Assembly (NCBI RefSeq): GCF_001897285.1
Contig: NZ_MKSM01000081.1
Span: 1 to 48,451, forward strand
Source of the DNA: Nitrobacter sp. 62-23
Lineage (GTDB): Bacteria; Pseudomonadota; Alphaproteobacteria; Rhizobiales; Xanthobacteraceae
Length of the DNA: 48,451 nt
Direction of reading: 5' to 3'
Part shown: positions 18,459-26,715 of the stretch, one piece after another
How the letters are laid out: each line of letters starts with the position of its first letter
Numbering within the stretch: the stretch's first letter is position 1
Position numbers and translations under genes: made by a program
Notes under the pieces: model-generated
The model's database searches: none
Seen by the model: the letters and a program-made list of their open reading frames with translations, nothing else
Told to the model about the DNA's origin: nothing

Positions 18459-19140
18459 TTAATCTGGCAAGACGTAGCGATTGAAGGCGGTCGTAAACGG
18501 CACGCTACGATCTAGAAGTATAACGGCGGAAGTCCAATGAGACCGCCTTCCCGCACTCGACGTGCTTAAGAATGCGTCCGACTCCCGCACCACCTTGAGC
18601 GGTGCTGGAAACTTCTGATCGAACTGCGTCGCATTCCAGTTCGCTTTCGTTAGTGCGAGTACGTCCTTCGCCAGCGTCAGGATTTTGCTGTCTGAATTCT
18701 CATGGGCACACAAATAGCAAAGAGAGCGGTCCGCGCAGGCCAGGGAATGTCCTGCCGCGCATGTACAGCGAGCGCTTGCCGTCCAAATCGACGAACGTGC
18801 CGCTCAAAACAGGATGATTGCCTTCCCGGAAGATGGCGATTGGGGAACTCCTCTGTACCATACGAGGTCGGACATCTGGATGCCGGACTTCTCGAGGGCG
18901 ACGTCGATACCTGATGATACAATAGCCACGACGAGGCTTGTTGGTTCAAGGGGCCGGTAAGAAGAGTGTCGCCAAAGCCAGGAGGAGCGCCGTGACAACG
19001 ATAGGCGCGCCCACTGCCCATTGAGATTAAAGTACTTCTATATCGACGAGCGACATTTCGTTCAGCGCAACCAAGACAAGTTCGGCACTCCGAGTTCGGA
19101 CCGGTCGAAGAGCATATTGACATTCTTCGTCTATTGAGGA
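18459..19140 (-). pseudogene. decayed PIWI-domain (prokaryotic Argonaute) remnant
   Basis: The minus strand carries frame-shifted pieces of a PIWI domain. 18713-18459 reads KDVLALTKANWNATQFDQ, very close to the conserved Argonaute C-terminus (ALTKMNWN...), followed by PAPLKVVRE. In another frame (~18862-18676) comes IAIFREGNHPVLSGTFVDLD and LYMRGRTFPGLRG, the strands that precede it in PIWI domains. Further upstream ELVLVALNEMSLVDIEVL (~19085-19027) is compatible with an earlier PIWI strand. Stops and shifts separate the pieces, and the N-terminal, PAZ and MID regions are missing, truncated before the peroxidase gene. It was probably an anti-plasmid or anti-phage Argonaute and is now inactive. 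Confidence 0.6.
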
Positions 19141-19191
19141 CACGACGGATAAGACGTGGCGGTTGCAAGTACATCGAATCCGGGGTCGTGT

Positions 19192-20163
19192 ATGACTATG
19201 GAAAGCCAGGCTGTAGCATCGAAGCTTTCGCGCGCGGCGATCTTCCTCGTCGCGACGCTGAACGATGGCGAGACCAACCTGAATTCCGTTCGCACCATGT
19301 GCGGCGATCTGGCTGGTTTCGTGCGCGCGGTCGGCTTTCGCGATCTCGACGGTGGACTTTCCTGCATTATGGGTTTCGGCTCGGACGCGTGGGACCGGCT
19401 GTTCGGCGATCCGCGACCGAAGGAACTGCATCCCTTTCGTGAAATTCGTGGCCGTCATCATGCGATGGCAACACCCGGAGATCTCCTGTTTCACATCCGC
19501 GCGCGGAGCATAGACCTGTGCTTCGAACTTGCGATGCAGATCATGACTCGGCTAGACGTCGCGATCACAGTCGTCGATGAGACGCACGGCTTCAAATTCT
19601 TCGACCAGCGCGACATGATCGGTTTCGTCGACGGAACCGAGAATCCGGTCGGACCGGAGAGCATCGATGCGGTGCTGATCGGCGATGAGGACCTCGCCTT
19701 CGCCGGCGGCAGCTACGTCATCGTCCAGAAATATCTACACGATCTCAAGGGCTGGAACGATCTGCCGATCGAGCGGCAGGAAGCGATCATCGGCCGCAAG
19801 AAACTCTCCGATATCGAACTGGAGGATGTTGTCAAACCCTCCTGCGCGCACAACGCTCTCACCTCGATCACCGACGAGGACGGAAAGGAACTCAAGATCG
19901 TACGGGACAACATGCCGTTCGGCGAGATCGGCAAGGGCGAGTTCGGCACCTACTTCATCGGCTATACACGATCGCCGTCGCGGATCGAGCGGATGCTCCA
20001 GAATATGTTCGTGGGCAATCCGCCTGGTGACTATGACCGACTGCTCGATTTCAGCCGCGCAACGACAGGGAGCCTGTTCTTCGTTCCGTCCGCCACGCTT
20101 CTCGGTGATGTCGGCCCAGCCGCGATGAGTTCTGCGGCGCCTGCTCCGCGATCTGCCAAATAG
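19192..20163 (+). CDS. DyP-type (YfeX-like) haem peroxidase
   Basis: A 323-residue dye-decolourising peroxidase. The signature GXXDG is in MIGFVDGTENP, the proximal haem His fits PSCAHNALTSI, and the distal Arg fits IVRDNMPFGEIG. The ferredoxin-like beta-strands (LSCIMGFGSDAWDRLFG; GTYFIGYTRSPSRIERML) are complete. There is no signal peptide, so it is probably cytoplasmic; such enzymes oxidise porphyrinogens or other reductants with H2O2. ATG 19192 was chosen over GTG 19156 because family members start just before the SRAAIFLVATLN strand. It is a single plus-strand gene with no encapsulin or other obvious partner nearby, and looks like cargo rather than part of the transfer system. Confidence 0.88.
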   Translation: MTMESQAVASKLSRAAIFLVATLNDGETNLNSVRTMCGDLAGFVRAVGFRDLDGGLSCIMGFGSDAWDRLFGDPRPKELHPFREIRGRHHAMATPGDLLFHIRARSIDLCFELAMQIMTRLDVAITVVDETHGFKFFDQRDMIGFVDGTENPVGPESIDAVLIGDEDLAFAGGSYVIVQKYLHDLKGWNDLPIERQEAIIGRKKLSDIELEDVVKPSCAHNALTSITDEDGKELKIVRDNMPFGEIGKGEFGTYFIGYTRSPSRIERMLQNMFVGNPPGDYDRLLDFSRATTGSLFFVPSATLLGDVGPAAMSSAAPAPRSAK

Positions 20164-20185
20164 ATGCTATTCTCCCGCGGTCGGC

Positions 20186-20440
20186 AAGATTCATGCTTAC
20201 GTGAATAGCAATGGTCTGCTGGTACGGCTGGCACAGACACCGAGTGAAGACGATGACAGTCGCCTTGCGGGAAAGCCGAAAGCAATCGAAGATCTGATTT
20301 GGTTCAGCCCGTATCCTCTCCGTACCCGTAATGAAGTCGAACGGACATTGATAGGATCAAGCAATGTTGTCCGATCGCGAGGCGCTATGACCAGCTTTCC
20401 ACCAACTATTTTGCTTTCGCCTCACTCCAGCCCAGTGTGA
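20186..20440 (+). pseudogene. IS5-type transposase remnant
   Basis: Directly after the peroxidase the plus frame reads KIHAYVNSNGLLVRLAQT then PSEDDDSRLAGK, the catalytic-core start of IS5-family DDE transposases (usually KIHAVVDSNGLPVQLALT). After an internal deletion of some tens of residues it continues FSPYPLRTRNEVERTLI, matching the FSPYLYRARNLVER part with the last catalytic Glu. N-terminus, most of the middle and the C-terminus are missing or changed. No terminal inverted repeats were recognised. It marks past insertion-sequence activity beside the island and fills the gap between the peroxidase and DUF488 genes. Confidence 0.6.
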
Positions 20441-20999
20441 GCTGCTCGGACGGATAGATGATCGAGGTTCCATCGACTTGCGCGAAAGATGTTAGCTTGT
20501 GCGATCGATAACTGGCTTCCGATAGAATTTCGATAACTGGCACGCCACGCACGTCGAGCGCGTCGGCGACGAGCGAGCGATGGCAGCGCCATGGCACGGC
20601 CTCCGCACACATGATGGCTGTGCGCTTCTGCCGACCCATCCGAACGAGCGTCTCCACTGCATGAGAGAACTCCGCAGTCTGCATGTAATCGGCGTAGCCG
20701 CGGAAACTCTTGTTGCGCCAACCGTCATTTGGGGAATCTTTCCGGGCACGCCGCAAACCGCCCAATGTTCCCATATGTGCATACTCGATGTGGGCGGCCT
20801 TAAGACTGCCGGCGAGAGCCTCACTCCCAAACTGCGGATTGTGTCGCGAACCCGGTATCGTGCGGATATCGATGAGCTGCTCAATGCCGTAGATTTTCAG
20901 CAGTTCGACGAAACGCTCGATCGGCAAAGTCGAATGTCCGACGGTGAAGATCGTGCTTTTCGGCCAAGGCGCATCCTGTGGCGGAATATGGTCACTCAT
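20406..20999 (-). CDS. DUF488 family protein
   Basis: A 197-residue protein with the DUF488 signature: TIFTVGHSTLPIERFVELL at the N-terminus, LIDIRTIPGSRHNPQF, and the CAEAVPWRCHRSLVADAL box with conserved Cys, Glu and His-Arg. ATG 20999 is preferred because the family starts shortly before the VGHS strand; the open frame upstream to 21197 has no family-like content. DUF488 proteins are of unknown biochemical function. The gene is downstream of and in the same direction as the trb operon but separated by ~200 bp, so it is probably transcribed separately. The ~200 bp up to 21197 hold no gene I can support. Confidence 0.8.
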   Translation of the reverse strand: MSDHIPPQDAPWPKSTIFTVGHSTLPIERFVELLKIYGIEQLIDIRTIPGSRHNPQFGSEALAGSLKAAHIEYAHMGTLGGLRRARKDSPNDGWRNKSFRGYADYMQTAEFSHAVETLVRMGRQKRTAIMCAEAVPWRCHRSLVADALDVRGVPVIEILSEASYRSHKLTSFAQVDGTSIIYPSEQLTLGWSEAKAK

Positions 21000-21197
21000 G
21001 ATGGCAAATCGCGACAAAGTCCGTTCGTTAGACAAACTAACCCATCTTAGCGCAATCGATTTCGCGAGGCGATCATGGCTGCCAGCATTCGGACCCCGCG
21101 CAATCAGCATCGACTTCGCTGTCGCGTAATCGATAACCAGACTGGCGTAGTTCCGATCATATGCTCTCAACGTCGGTAGATTCTGCAGTAGGATCAT

Positions 21198-21437
21198 TTA
21201 GTTGTCGGCACTTTCGCGTCCCCTCCTCGCTTTCGCGAATCCCCGATCCGTCGCGATAAATCGATCCAGCATAGGCACGATCAGTTTCACGGGATCGGTT
21301 GGCGGCTGCTGCGTATCGCGGGCCAGCACCTCGGCATAAAGAACGAGATCGCGATGGAGCGTCGCAGGCAGCTCCAGCTTGATGCTCACGGGTTTGTCGT
21401 TGGGGATGGGTCCGAGTTTCAGTTTGGTCATAGTCAT
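21198..21437 (-). CDS. DUF2274 protein, last gene of the trb operon
   Basis: A 79-residue protein (KLKLGPIPNDKPVSIKLELP, then ATLHRDLVLYAEVLARD) that matches DUF2274, a small ribbon-helix-helix-like family found almost always directly after trbI in alphaproteobacterial ICEs and plasmids. Its ATG overlaps the trbI stop by four bases. An internal ATG lies at 21431. The pattern of a beta-strand with alternating residues followed by two helices suggests DNA binding, perhaps feedback on the trb operon, but no role has been shown. Confidence 0.85.
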   Translation of the reverse strand: MTMTKLKLGPIPNDKPVSIKLELPATLHRDLVLYAEVLARDTQQPPTDPVKLIVPMLDRFIATDRGFAKARRGRESADN

Positions 21438-22597
21438 CCCCTGTAGGGCTCGAGGACAAGATCTCGCGTCACGACGATCCTGACCGGGAAGCCCGGCCGG
21501 ATGGTCAGCGTCGGTGGGACGTTGAGCTGGCGACGGACGATCTGCTGGCCGGCATCGTTGACGGCATACTGACCACCGTTGCGGATGGCGCGGAGCAACC
21601 CATCCTCATCATTGATCGCAAGCTCCGCTCCGACAGAGAGCAGCGTCGACAGGCCGGCGGCCTTGGCCAAGTCCCACCAGTGATAATCAACGCCATCCTC
21701 AAGCCCGGCATAGCCCGCGGCATCCGCGCCGGGCTGGCGCTCCAGCACGACGGAGCGACCATTCGGGAGAATGAGCCTGTTCCAGACGAGCAGCACGCGG
21801 CGCTGGCCGAACTGCACATTGTTGTCGTATTGCCCAATGACGCGCGTGCCCTGCGGTAGAAGCAGGATGCGCCCGGTCGGGCTGTCGTAGACGTTCTCCG
21901 TCACCTGGGCGGTGATCTGACCCGGCAGATCGGAGCGGATGCCGGTGATCAGCGCCGCCGGGATGACGGCCCCGGCCTGCAGCACAAAGGGCGAGGCCGG
22001 CGGCATGATGCGATCCGATGATGTGGTACGGCGATCGACGGCGGCGTTGAGGAAAGCAAGCTGCTTGTCCTGCACAGTCGGCTGGCTGCGCTGGCCGGTC
22101 ACATCAAACCCACCGTCATTCGGGAGGGGCATCATGCCGGCCTGTGTTGCGGCTGTAGTCGCCGCGCCCGGCGCGGTCTGGAAAAAGACGCGGCTGGTGC
22201 GTGCTGCCTCTTCCTCGGCCAGCCGGCGCTGCTCGGCCTCATCGACCCTTGGTGCCGCAATCGTCGGCGGCACCACGGGCTGGCCCCGGTTCTGCGCATC
22301 CACGATCGGTCGCCCGAGATCGCCCGGCAGCGGCGGGCCGAGAATCGGCCCGGTGTAGTCGCGCGGCAAGCCCGCCAGACCATCGGCGGGTTGCCTGTTC
22401 GTCGTCGAGTAAAGCTCCTTGCCGTCATCGCCGGGCTTGCGGGTCTGAAGCGCATAGATCAGCGCACCGCCGACGCCGAGTGACACGACGACGACAATAC
22501 CGGCGAGCATCTTGCGCGAGAGACGGCTGACGCGCGGCGGCCGGGCGCGAAGCCGCATCAGGGCAGCGGCGCCGGTCTGGTTCTGGCTATGGCTCAT
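21434..22597 (-). CDS. trbI: TrbI, type IV secretion outer-membrane core protein (VirB10-like)
   Basis: A 387-residue protein with one inner-membrane helix (residues ~29-48, MLAGIVVVVSLGVGGALIYA), a long proline-rich periplasmic linker and a C-terminal VirB10/TrbI beta-barrel domain (FVLQAGAVIPAALITGIRSD, then LPQGTRVIGQYDN and WNRLILPNGRSVVLE). VirB10 homologues bridge inner and outer membrane and gate substrate passage in response to ATP use by TraG and TrbE. It overlaps trbG upstream and the DUF2274 gene downstream by four bases each. All domains appear complete. Confidence 0.95.
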   Translation of the reverse strand: MSHSQNQTGAAALMRLRARPPRVSRLSRKMLAGIVVVVSLGVGGALIYALQTRKPGDDGKELYSTTNRQPADGLAGLPRDYTGPILGPPLPGDLGRPIVDAQNRGQPVVPPTIAAPRVDEAEQRRLAEEEAARTSRVFFQTAPGAATTAATQAGMMPLPNDGGFDVTGQRSQPTVQDKQLAFLNAAVDRRTTSSDRIMPPASPFVLQAGAVIPAALITGIRSDLPGQITAQVTENVYDSPTGRILLLPQGTRVIGQYDNNVQFGQRRVLLVWNRLILPNGRSVVLERQPGADAAGYAGLEDGVDYHWWDLAKAAGLSTLLSVGAELAINDEDGLLRAIRNGGQYAVNDAGQQIVRRQLNVPPTLTIRPGFPVRIVVTRDLVLEPYRG

Positions 22598-23589
22598 TGT
22601 GACGGCCTCCCGTCGGTGCGGACGATCCTGACGGTCTGCTGCCTGTCGCCGCTGCCAAGGCGCAGTTCGGCCGCGCCGAACAGGCGATCGACGATCAGGA
22701 TGTTGCGAAAGATGCGGCTGTTGGCGATCTGCGCCTCGCCCTCCGGGCCGATGACGAAGATCGGCGGCATCTCGCCCTGCACGACGCCACGCGGAAACTC
22801 GACGTAGACGCGGCGGCCGTCGTCATAGACGGCAACCGGCTTCCATGGCGGATTGTCGCCGGTGAGGCCATAGCGATAGTTGCGCGCGGCCGCTGCCGGA
22901 ATCACCGGCGTCGCCGGAATGCTCTGGCGCAACCCTGTTGCCGTCTGCGGATAGGCCCAGGAGACGGACGGCATGTAGGGCTTCTTCCCGGAGCGCAATT
23001 CGAGCAGATAGGTGCGACGATCCGTGGTGACGACCAGGTTGGTGGTGATGTCGGGACGCGACGGCTTCACCAGCACATGGACACGGCGGGTTTCGCCGGA
23101 GCCGGATTCGGTGTCGCCGATGATCCAGCGTGCGGTGTCGCCGGCCGCAATCGGTCCCGTCCCGGTCAGACTCTCGCCCGGCTCCAGGGCGATATCGGTG
23201 ATCTGCCCGGGCGCGGCATAGACCTGATAGAGCGCGCCCTCGGACCACGGATAGATCTGGATGGCGTTGTAATAACCCTCGCGGCGTGGCTGGACGCGGG
23301 CGGCGTTGTTGGCGTTCTCGATCCGGGCGACGGGTGTGGGCGCGGCCGTGCCGCCTTTCGCCGGCTTCCAGACCGGCGGGATATGCAGCGACCGTAGCCG
23401 ATGATCCGTAACGGACGCGGGTATGGCCGGCAATGGCGGGACATCGGCGTCGTAGCTGATCCGCGGCGGCTTCTGCGGCATGGCGCAGCCGGCGAGCATC
23501 GAGCCGGACAGCAGCAAGGCCGCGATGGAGGATTTACGGAGGGAGGCAGTCCCGCAGGCAAACTTCCGCGCGGGGAGAAAGATCCTCAT
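22594..23589 (-). CDS. trbG: TrbG, VirB9-like lipoprotein
   Basis: A 331-residue protein. The N-terminus is a lipoprotein signal (SIAALLLSGSMLAGCAMPQ) with a lipobox ending in LAGC. The mature part carries the VirB9/CagX fold: YNAIQIYPWSEGALYQVYAA, ALEPGESL, WIIGDTESGSGETRRVHVLV and the C-terminal NRHIF-like strand region. It would form the outer-membrane ring with TrbI. ATG 23589 was chosen because it directly precedes the signal peptide and overlaps the trbF stop; the open frame further upstream lies inside trbF. Confidence 0.95.
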   Translation of the reverse strand: MRIFLPARKFACGTASLRKSSIAALLLSGSMLAGCAMPQKPPRISYDADVPPLPAIPASVTDHRLRSLHIPPVWKPAKGGTAAPTPVARIENANNAARVQPRREGYYNAIQIYPWSEGALYQVYAAPGQITDIALEPGESLTGTGPIAAGDTARWIIGDTESGSGETRRVHVLVKPSRPDITTNLVVTTDRRTYLLELRSGKKPYMPSVSWAYPQTATGLRQSIPATPVIPAAAARNYRYGLTGDNPPWKPVAVYDDGRRVYVEFPRGVVQGEMPPIFVIGPEGEAQIANSRIFRNILIVDRLFGAAELRLGSGDRQQTVRIVRTDGRPSQ

Positions 23590-24275
23590 TGGCTCATCTC
23601 CCGCGACCAGTTGATGGCGTTGACATAGATTCCGAGCGGATTGGCCTTGAGCCGGTCGGCGTCGCGCGGCGGCTGGATGACGATGGTGAGGATCGCGGTC
23701 CAGCGTTCGGTGGTGGCGAGCTGGCCGTTGTCGTAGTGCCGCTCGATCCAGGCGACGCGGAAAGAATCCGTGGACGCGCGAATGACGCTCGACACTTCGA
23801 CCGCGACCTGTTGCTTGCCGACCTTTGTGAACGGGTCGTCCGACCTCGCGTAATCGTTGAGCGCGGCCGCGCCGCGATCCGTGGTCCATTCATAGGCGCG
23901 AAGCCATTGTTGCCGGACAATGACGGGATCGGCCGGAATCGAACGAACCTGTTCAATGAAGCGTGCCAGATGCCAGGCCACCTGTGGATCGGTTGGCCGA
24001 TAGTCGGCCGTCGCCGGCGCGACGGCCTGCGCCTGGCCGAGATTGTCGACCTGAACGACCCATGGCACGACGATGCCGCGTGCCGACTGCCAGACCAGCG
24101 CCGCCGCAAAACCGGCGGACAGGATCAGCGATCCGAAGGCCATGATGCGCCAGTTCTTCGCCTGTACGCGCGCGGAGCCGATGCGATCGTCCCAGACCTG
24201 CGCCGCGCGCTGGTAGGGCGTCTCGGGCTGAGGTGTCTTGCCGTAATGCGGTGCGGGTCGTTTAAAGGTGCTCAT
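23586..24275 (-). CDS. trbF: TrbF, VirB8-like inner-membrane protein
   Basis: A 229-residue protein with a short cytoplasmic N-terminus (ending YQRAAQVWDDRIGSARVQAKN), a single membrane helix (~43-65, MAFGSLILSAGFAAALVW) and a periplasmic VirB8/TrbF domain (VDNLGQAQAVAPA; YARSDDPFTKVGKQQVAVEV; WIERHYDNGQLATTERW). VirB8-type proteins nucleate assembly of the secretion channel at the inner membrane. The gene overlaps trbL and trbG by four bases on either side. Confidence 0.95.
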   Translation of the reverse strand: MSTFKRPAPHYGKTPQPETPYQRAAQVWDDRIGSARVQAKNWRIMAFGSLILSAGFAAALVWQSARGIVVPWVVQVDNLGQAQAVAPATADYRPTDPQVAWHLARFIEQVRSIPADPVIVRQQWLRAYEWTTDRGAAALNDYARSDDPFTKVGKQQVAVEVSSVIRASTDSFRVAWIERHYDNGQLATTERWTAILTIVIQPPRDADRLKANPLGIYVNAINWSREMSQ

Positions 24276-25633
24276 GTGCGATCGCCTTGTGAGAGATTGA
24301 CGGAAGAGCCGGAGCCATGACCGTCGCCGGAGCGCACGGCGTGAGCGGTCGTCTGGATCGCATGGCTGGAATGGCCGGATCGGCGCATGCGCTGCGCCCA
24401 GGCTGGCGGCCCTTGCGCGGCCGATGCCGAGGACGCCGCGCTGCTACCCGCGTTGCCGCCGACGGTGCCCATCGTGGAAGAGCCTCCGCTCGCACTAAGG
24501 CCCGATTGCATGCCGCTGTTGAAGCTGGTCTTGACGCTCGCGGCCGCACGGCGAAGCGGCGACATCGCGGCTCTGCCGGCAGCACTGCCGGCCGTGCGCG
24601 CGACGCCGCCGAGTCCTGCCGCCACACCGGCTGCGCCGGACTGGCCCATGGAGCCAAGCGTATATGCGGCGGAGGTGGCGCCCGCTGCCGTGGCGCCGCC
24701 GCGCACGGCGGCCCCGCCCGTCGAGAGCACGGCTCCGCCACCCTTCGCGGCGAGCATTGCACCGCCGCCGGCGGCGATCACGGCGCCACCGGCCGCGAGG
24801 CCCGTGCCGACCGCCGCGCCCGCGCCGAGTTGCGGACCGCCGGAGACGAGGCCATTTGCGATGCCGGGGCCGAATATCCCGAGACCCAACAGCGACAAGG
24901 CGGCAAGAACAATGGCCATCGCGTCGTCGATGGTCGGCGTGGCTCCACCAAAACCTTGCGTGAACTGCGAGAACAGCGTCGAGCCGATGCCGATGACGAT
25001 GGCGAGCACCAGCACCTTGATGCCGGAGGAGATGACGTTGCCCAGCACGCGCTCGGCCATGAAGGCGGTCTTGCCGAACAGGCCGAACGGGATCAGCATG
25101 AAGCCGGCCAACGTCGACAGCTTGAACTCGATGAGCGTGACGAACAATTGGATCGCCAGAATGAAGAACGCGAGGATAACAAGCGCCCATGCGAACAGCA
25201 GGCAAACGATCTGGATCAGGTTTTCGAACACCGCGAGCCAGCCCATCAGCGGGGAAATCGCATCGAGCAGCGGTCGCGCCGCATCCAGTCCGGTCTGCGC
25301 CACCTTGCCGGGGCGCATCAGATCCTGTGCGGTGAAGCCCGTGCCTGACGCCTTCAGGCCGAGGCCGGCGAAGCTGTCGAACACGATCTTCGCAAGGCTG
25401 TTCCAGTTGGAAATCAGGTAAGCGAAGACGCCGACGAAGAGCGTTTTCTTCACCAGCCGCGCGATGATGTCGTCGTCCGCGCCCCAGCTCCAGAACAGCG
25501 CTGCGATCGTCACGTCGATGACGATCAGCGTGGTGGCGATGAAGGCGACCTCGCCGCCGAGAAGGCCGAACCCGCTGTCAATGTAGCGGGTGAAGGTGCC
25601 GAGAAACGTATCGATGACGCCGCTGCCGCCCAT
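24272..25633 (-). CDS. trbL: TrbL, VirB6-like polytopic membrane protein
   Basis: A 453-residue protein starting at ATG 25633 (GVIDTFLGTFTRYIDSGFGL). Five or more membrane segments follow, for example VAFIATTLIVIDVTIAALFW, LFVGVFAYLISNW, LLFAWALVILAFFILAIQLF and AIVLAALSLLGLGIFGPG. The C-terminal ~150 residues are Gly/Ala/Ser-rich and low in complexity, a usual feature of TrbL. It is the inner-membrane pore-like component that the substrate crosses. The longer open frame to 25837 overlaps the trbK-like gene and lacks family similarity. Confidence 0.93.
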   Translation of the reverse strand: MGGSGVIDTFLGTFTRYIDSGFGLLGGEVAFIATTLIVIDVTIAALFWSWGADDDIIARLVKKTLFVGVFAYLISNWNSLAKIVFDSFAGLGLKASGTGFTAQDLMRPGKVAQTGLDAARPLLDAISPLMGWLAVFENLIQIVCLLFAWALVILAFFILAIQLFVTLIEFKLSTLAGFMLIPFGLFGKTAFMAERVLGNVISSGIKVLVLAIVIGIGSTLFSQFTQGFGGATPTIDDAMAIVLAALSLLGLGIFGPGIANGLVSGGPQLGAGAAVGTGLAAGGAVIAAGGGAMLAAKGGGAVLSTGGAAVRGGATAAGATSAAYTLGSMGQSGAAGVAAGLGGVARTAGSAAGRAAMSPLRRAAASVKTSFNSGMQSGLSASGGSSTMGTVGGNAGSSAASSASAAQGPPAWAQRMRRSGHSSHAIQTTAHAVRSGDGHGSGSSVNLSQGDRT

Positions 25634-25637
25634 GTGC

Positions 25638-25931
25638 TCACCGCCCCTCATTGGCGGGCCGCGATGCGGGCGCAGTCGCAGGACGCAAGAAACGGGCGCG
25701 GGTTTCGGCCCAGACGCGCTGGCATTCCGCGTCACTGGCCGCCTTTTGCCCAAGCTCCTGACAGCGAAGCTGCCCCTCGCGGAGCGGATCGTCCACAGGC
25801 TGGACAGCACGCGCCGGCGGCGATGCCGGCGCGTCATCCTTGCGGGTCATCTCGATCGCCGTCGCCGTCAGGGCGATCGCGACGAACACGATGGCACTGA
25901 GGCGCGCCAGCATCCTGCCGTCCATGGCCAT
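25638..25931 (-). CDS. TrbK-alt-like entry exclusion protein
   Basis: A 97-residue protein between trbJ and trbL with an N-terminal membrane anchor (LARLSAIVFVAIALTATAIE) and a short periplasmic domain with two Cys (LRCQELGQKAASDAECQRVW). Size, anchor, the Cys pair and position match the putative 'TrbK-alt' entry exclusion proteins of alphaproteobacterial ICEs, which would block redundant transfer between donors. It is not the lipoprotein TrbK of RP4. Two in-frame ATGs (25931, 25925) are possible starts. Confidence 0.75.
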   Translation of the reverse strand: MAMDGRMLARLSAIVFVAIALTATAIEMTRKDDAPASPPARAVQPVDDPLREGQLRCQELGQKAASDAECQRVWAETRARFLRPATAPASRPANEGR

Positions 25932-25950
25932 GCTCCCCCTTTTCTGATTG

Positions 25951-26715
25951 TCAGTTGCCGCTGTTGAACATCTGCGCGTTGCCGGGCATGTAGCCGCTGC
26001 CCGGCGTCAGGAATCGGCGACGCTGCTCGCGTCCCTGTTCGGCCGCAGCCGTGCGCTCGGCCTCGGTCAGCGCGCTGGCCCGGCCATTGGCGGAAATCAC
26101 CGCGACCAGGTCGGAGAGCTGCTGCGATTGCAGGGCGAGAATCTGATTGCCGGCTTGGGTGGCTTGCAGCGCGCCAGTCGCCCCCTGGCTCTGCGTGAGG
26201 AGCGACGACATCTCCGTGCGGTTGGTGTCGATATTCCCGACAACACCGGCCTGCACGCGCATCGCGTCCTGCAATCCGCCGACGGTATTGTGCCAGCGCG
26301 AGCGGGCGTCAGTGATGAGCTGCTGGTCCGTCGCGGACATCGACACGCGGCCGTATTGGTTCTGAAACGCCTGGTCGATCTGCTGGACGTTGAAGGCGAT
26401 GTTCTGCGCCTCACTCAGAAGCTGCTGGGTGCGCTGGACGTTCTGCTGAATCTGCTGGAGCGCGGAATACGGCAGGCTGGCGAGATTGCGGCCCTGGTTG
26501 ATGAGCATCTGCGCCTGATTTTGCAGGCTGGTGATCTGGTGGGTGATCTGCTCCAGCGACCGCGCGGCGGTCAGCATGTTTTGCGCATGGTTCGACGGAT
26601 CGAACACGATGATGGCGTAGGCTGACCCCGTTAAGATGGGTGATAGCGCGATGGGTGAGGCAAGCATGGTTGCCGCCATGAGGACGATGCGCGCGCGGGA
26701 ATGACGGATCATCAT
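25951..26715 (-). CDS. trbJ: TrbJ, VirB5-like periplasmic protein
   Basis: A 254-residue protein with a signal peptide (ARIVLMAATMLASPIALSPI, cleavage probably after AYA) and a long helical, Gln-rich mature region (SLEQITHQITSLQNQAQMLI; RTQQLLSEAQNIAFNVQQID) as in TrbJ/VirB5 proteins. These act as minor pilus-tip or adhesin subunits. The conserved FDPSNHAQNMLTAAR segment just after the signal is typical of P-type TrbJ. The gene overlaps the trbE stop. Confidence 0.93.
   Translation of the reverse strand: MMIRHSRARIVLMAATMLASPIALSPILTGSAYAIIVFDPSNHAQNMLTAARSLEQITHQITSLQNQAQMLINQGRNLASLPYSALQQIQQNVQRTQQLLSEAQNIAFNVQQIDQAFQNQYGRVSMSATDQQLITDARSRWHNTVGGLQDAMRVQAGVVGNIDTNRTEMSSLLTQSQGATGALQATQAGNQILALQSQQLSDLVAVISANGRASALTEAERTAAAEQGREQRRRFLTPGSGYMPGNAQMFNSGN

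Noticed and set aside
18677-19174. 165-codon minus-strand frame treated as an intact gene
   Set aside because: Its own translation is not protein-like; PIWI similarity appears only when frames are switched, which indicates a pseudogene.
24317-25421. Two plus-strand frames of ~340 codons opposite trbL
   Set aside because: Complement of the Gly/Ala-rich trbL; no coding signs other than openness.
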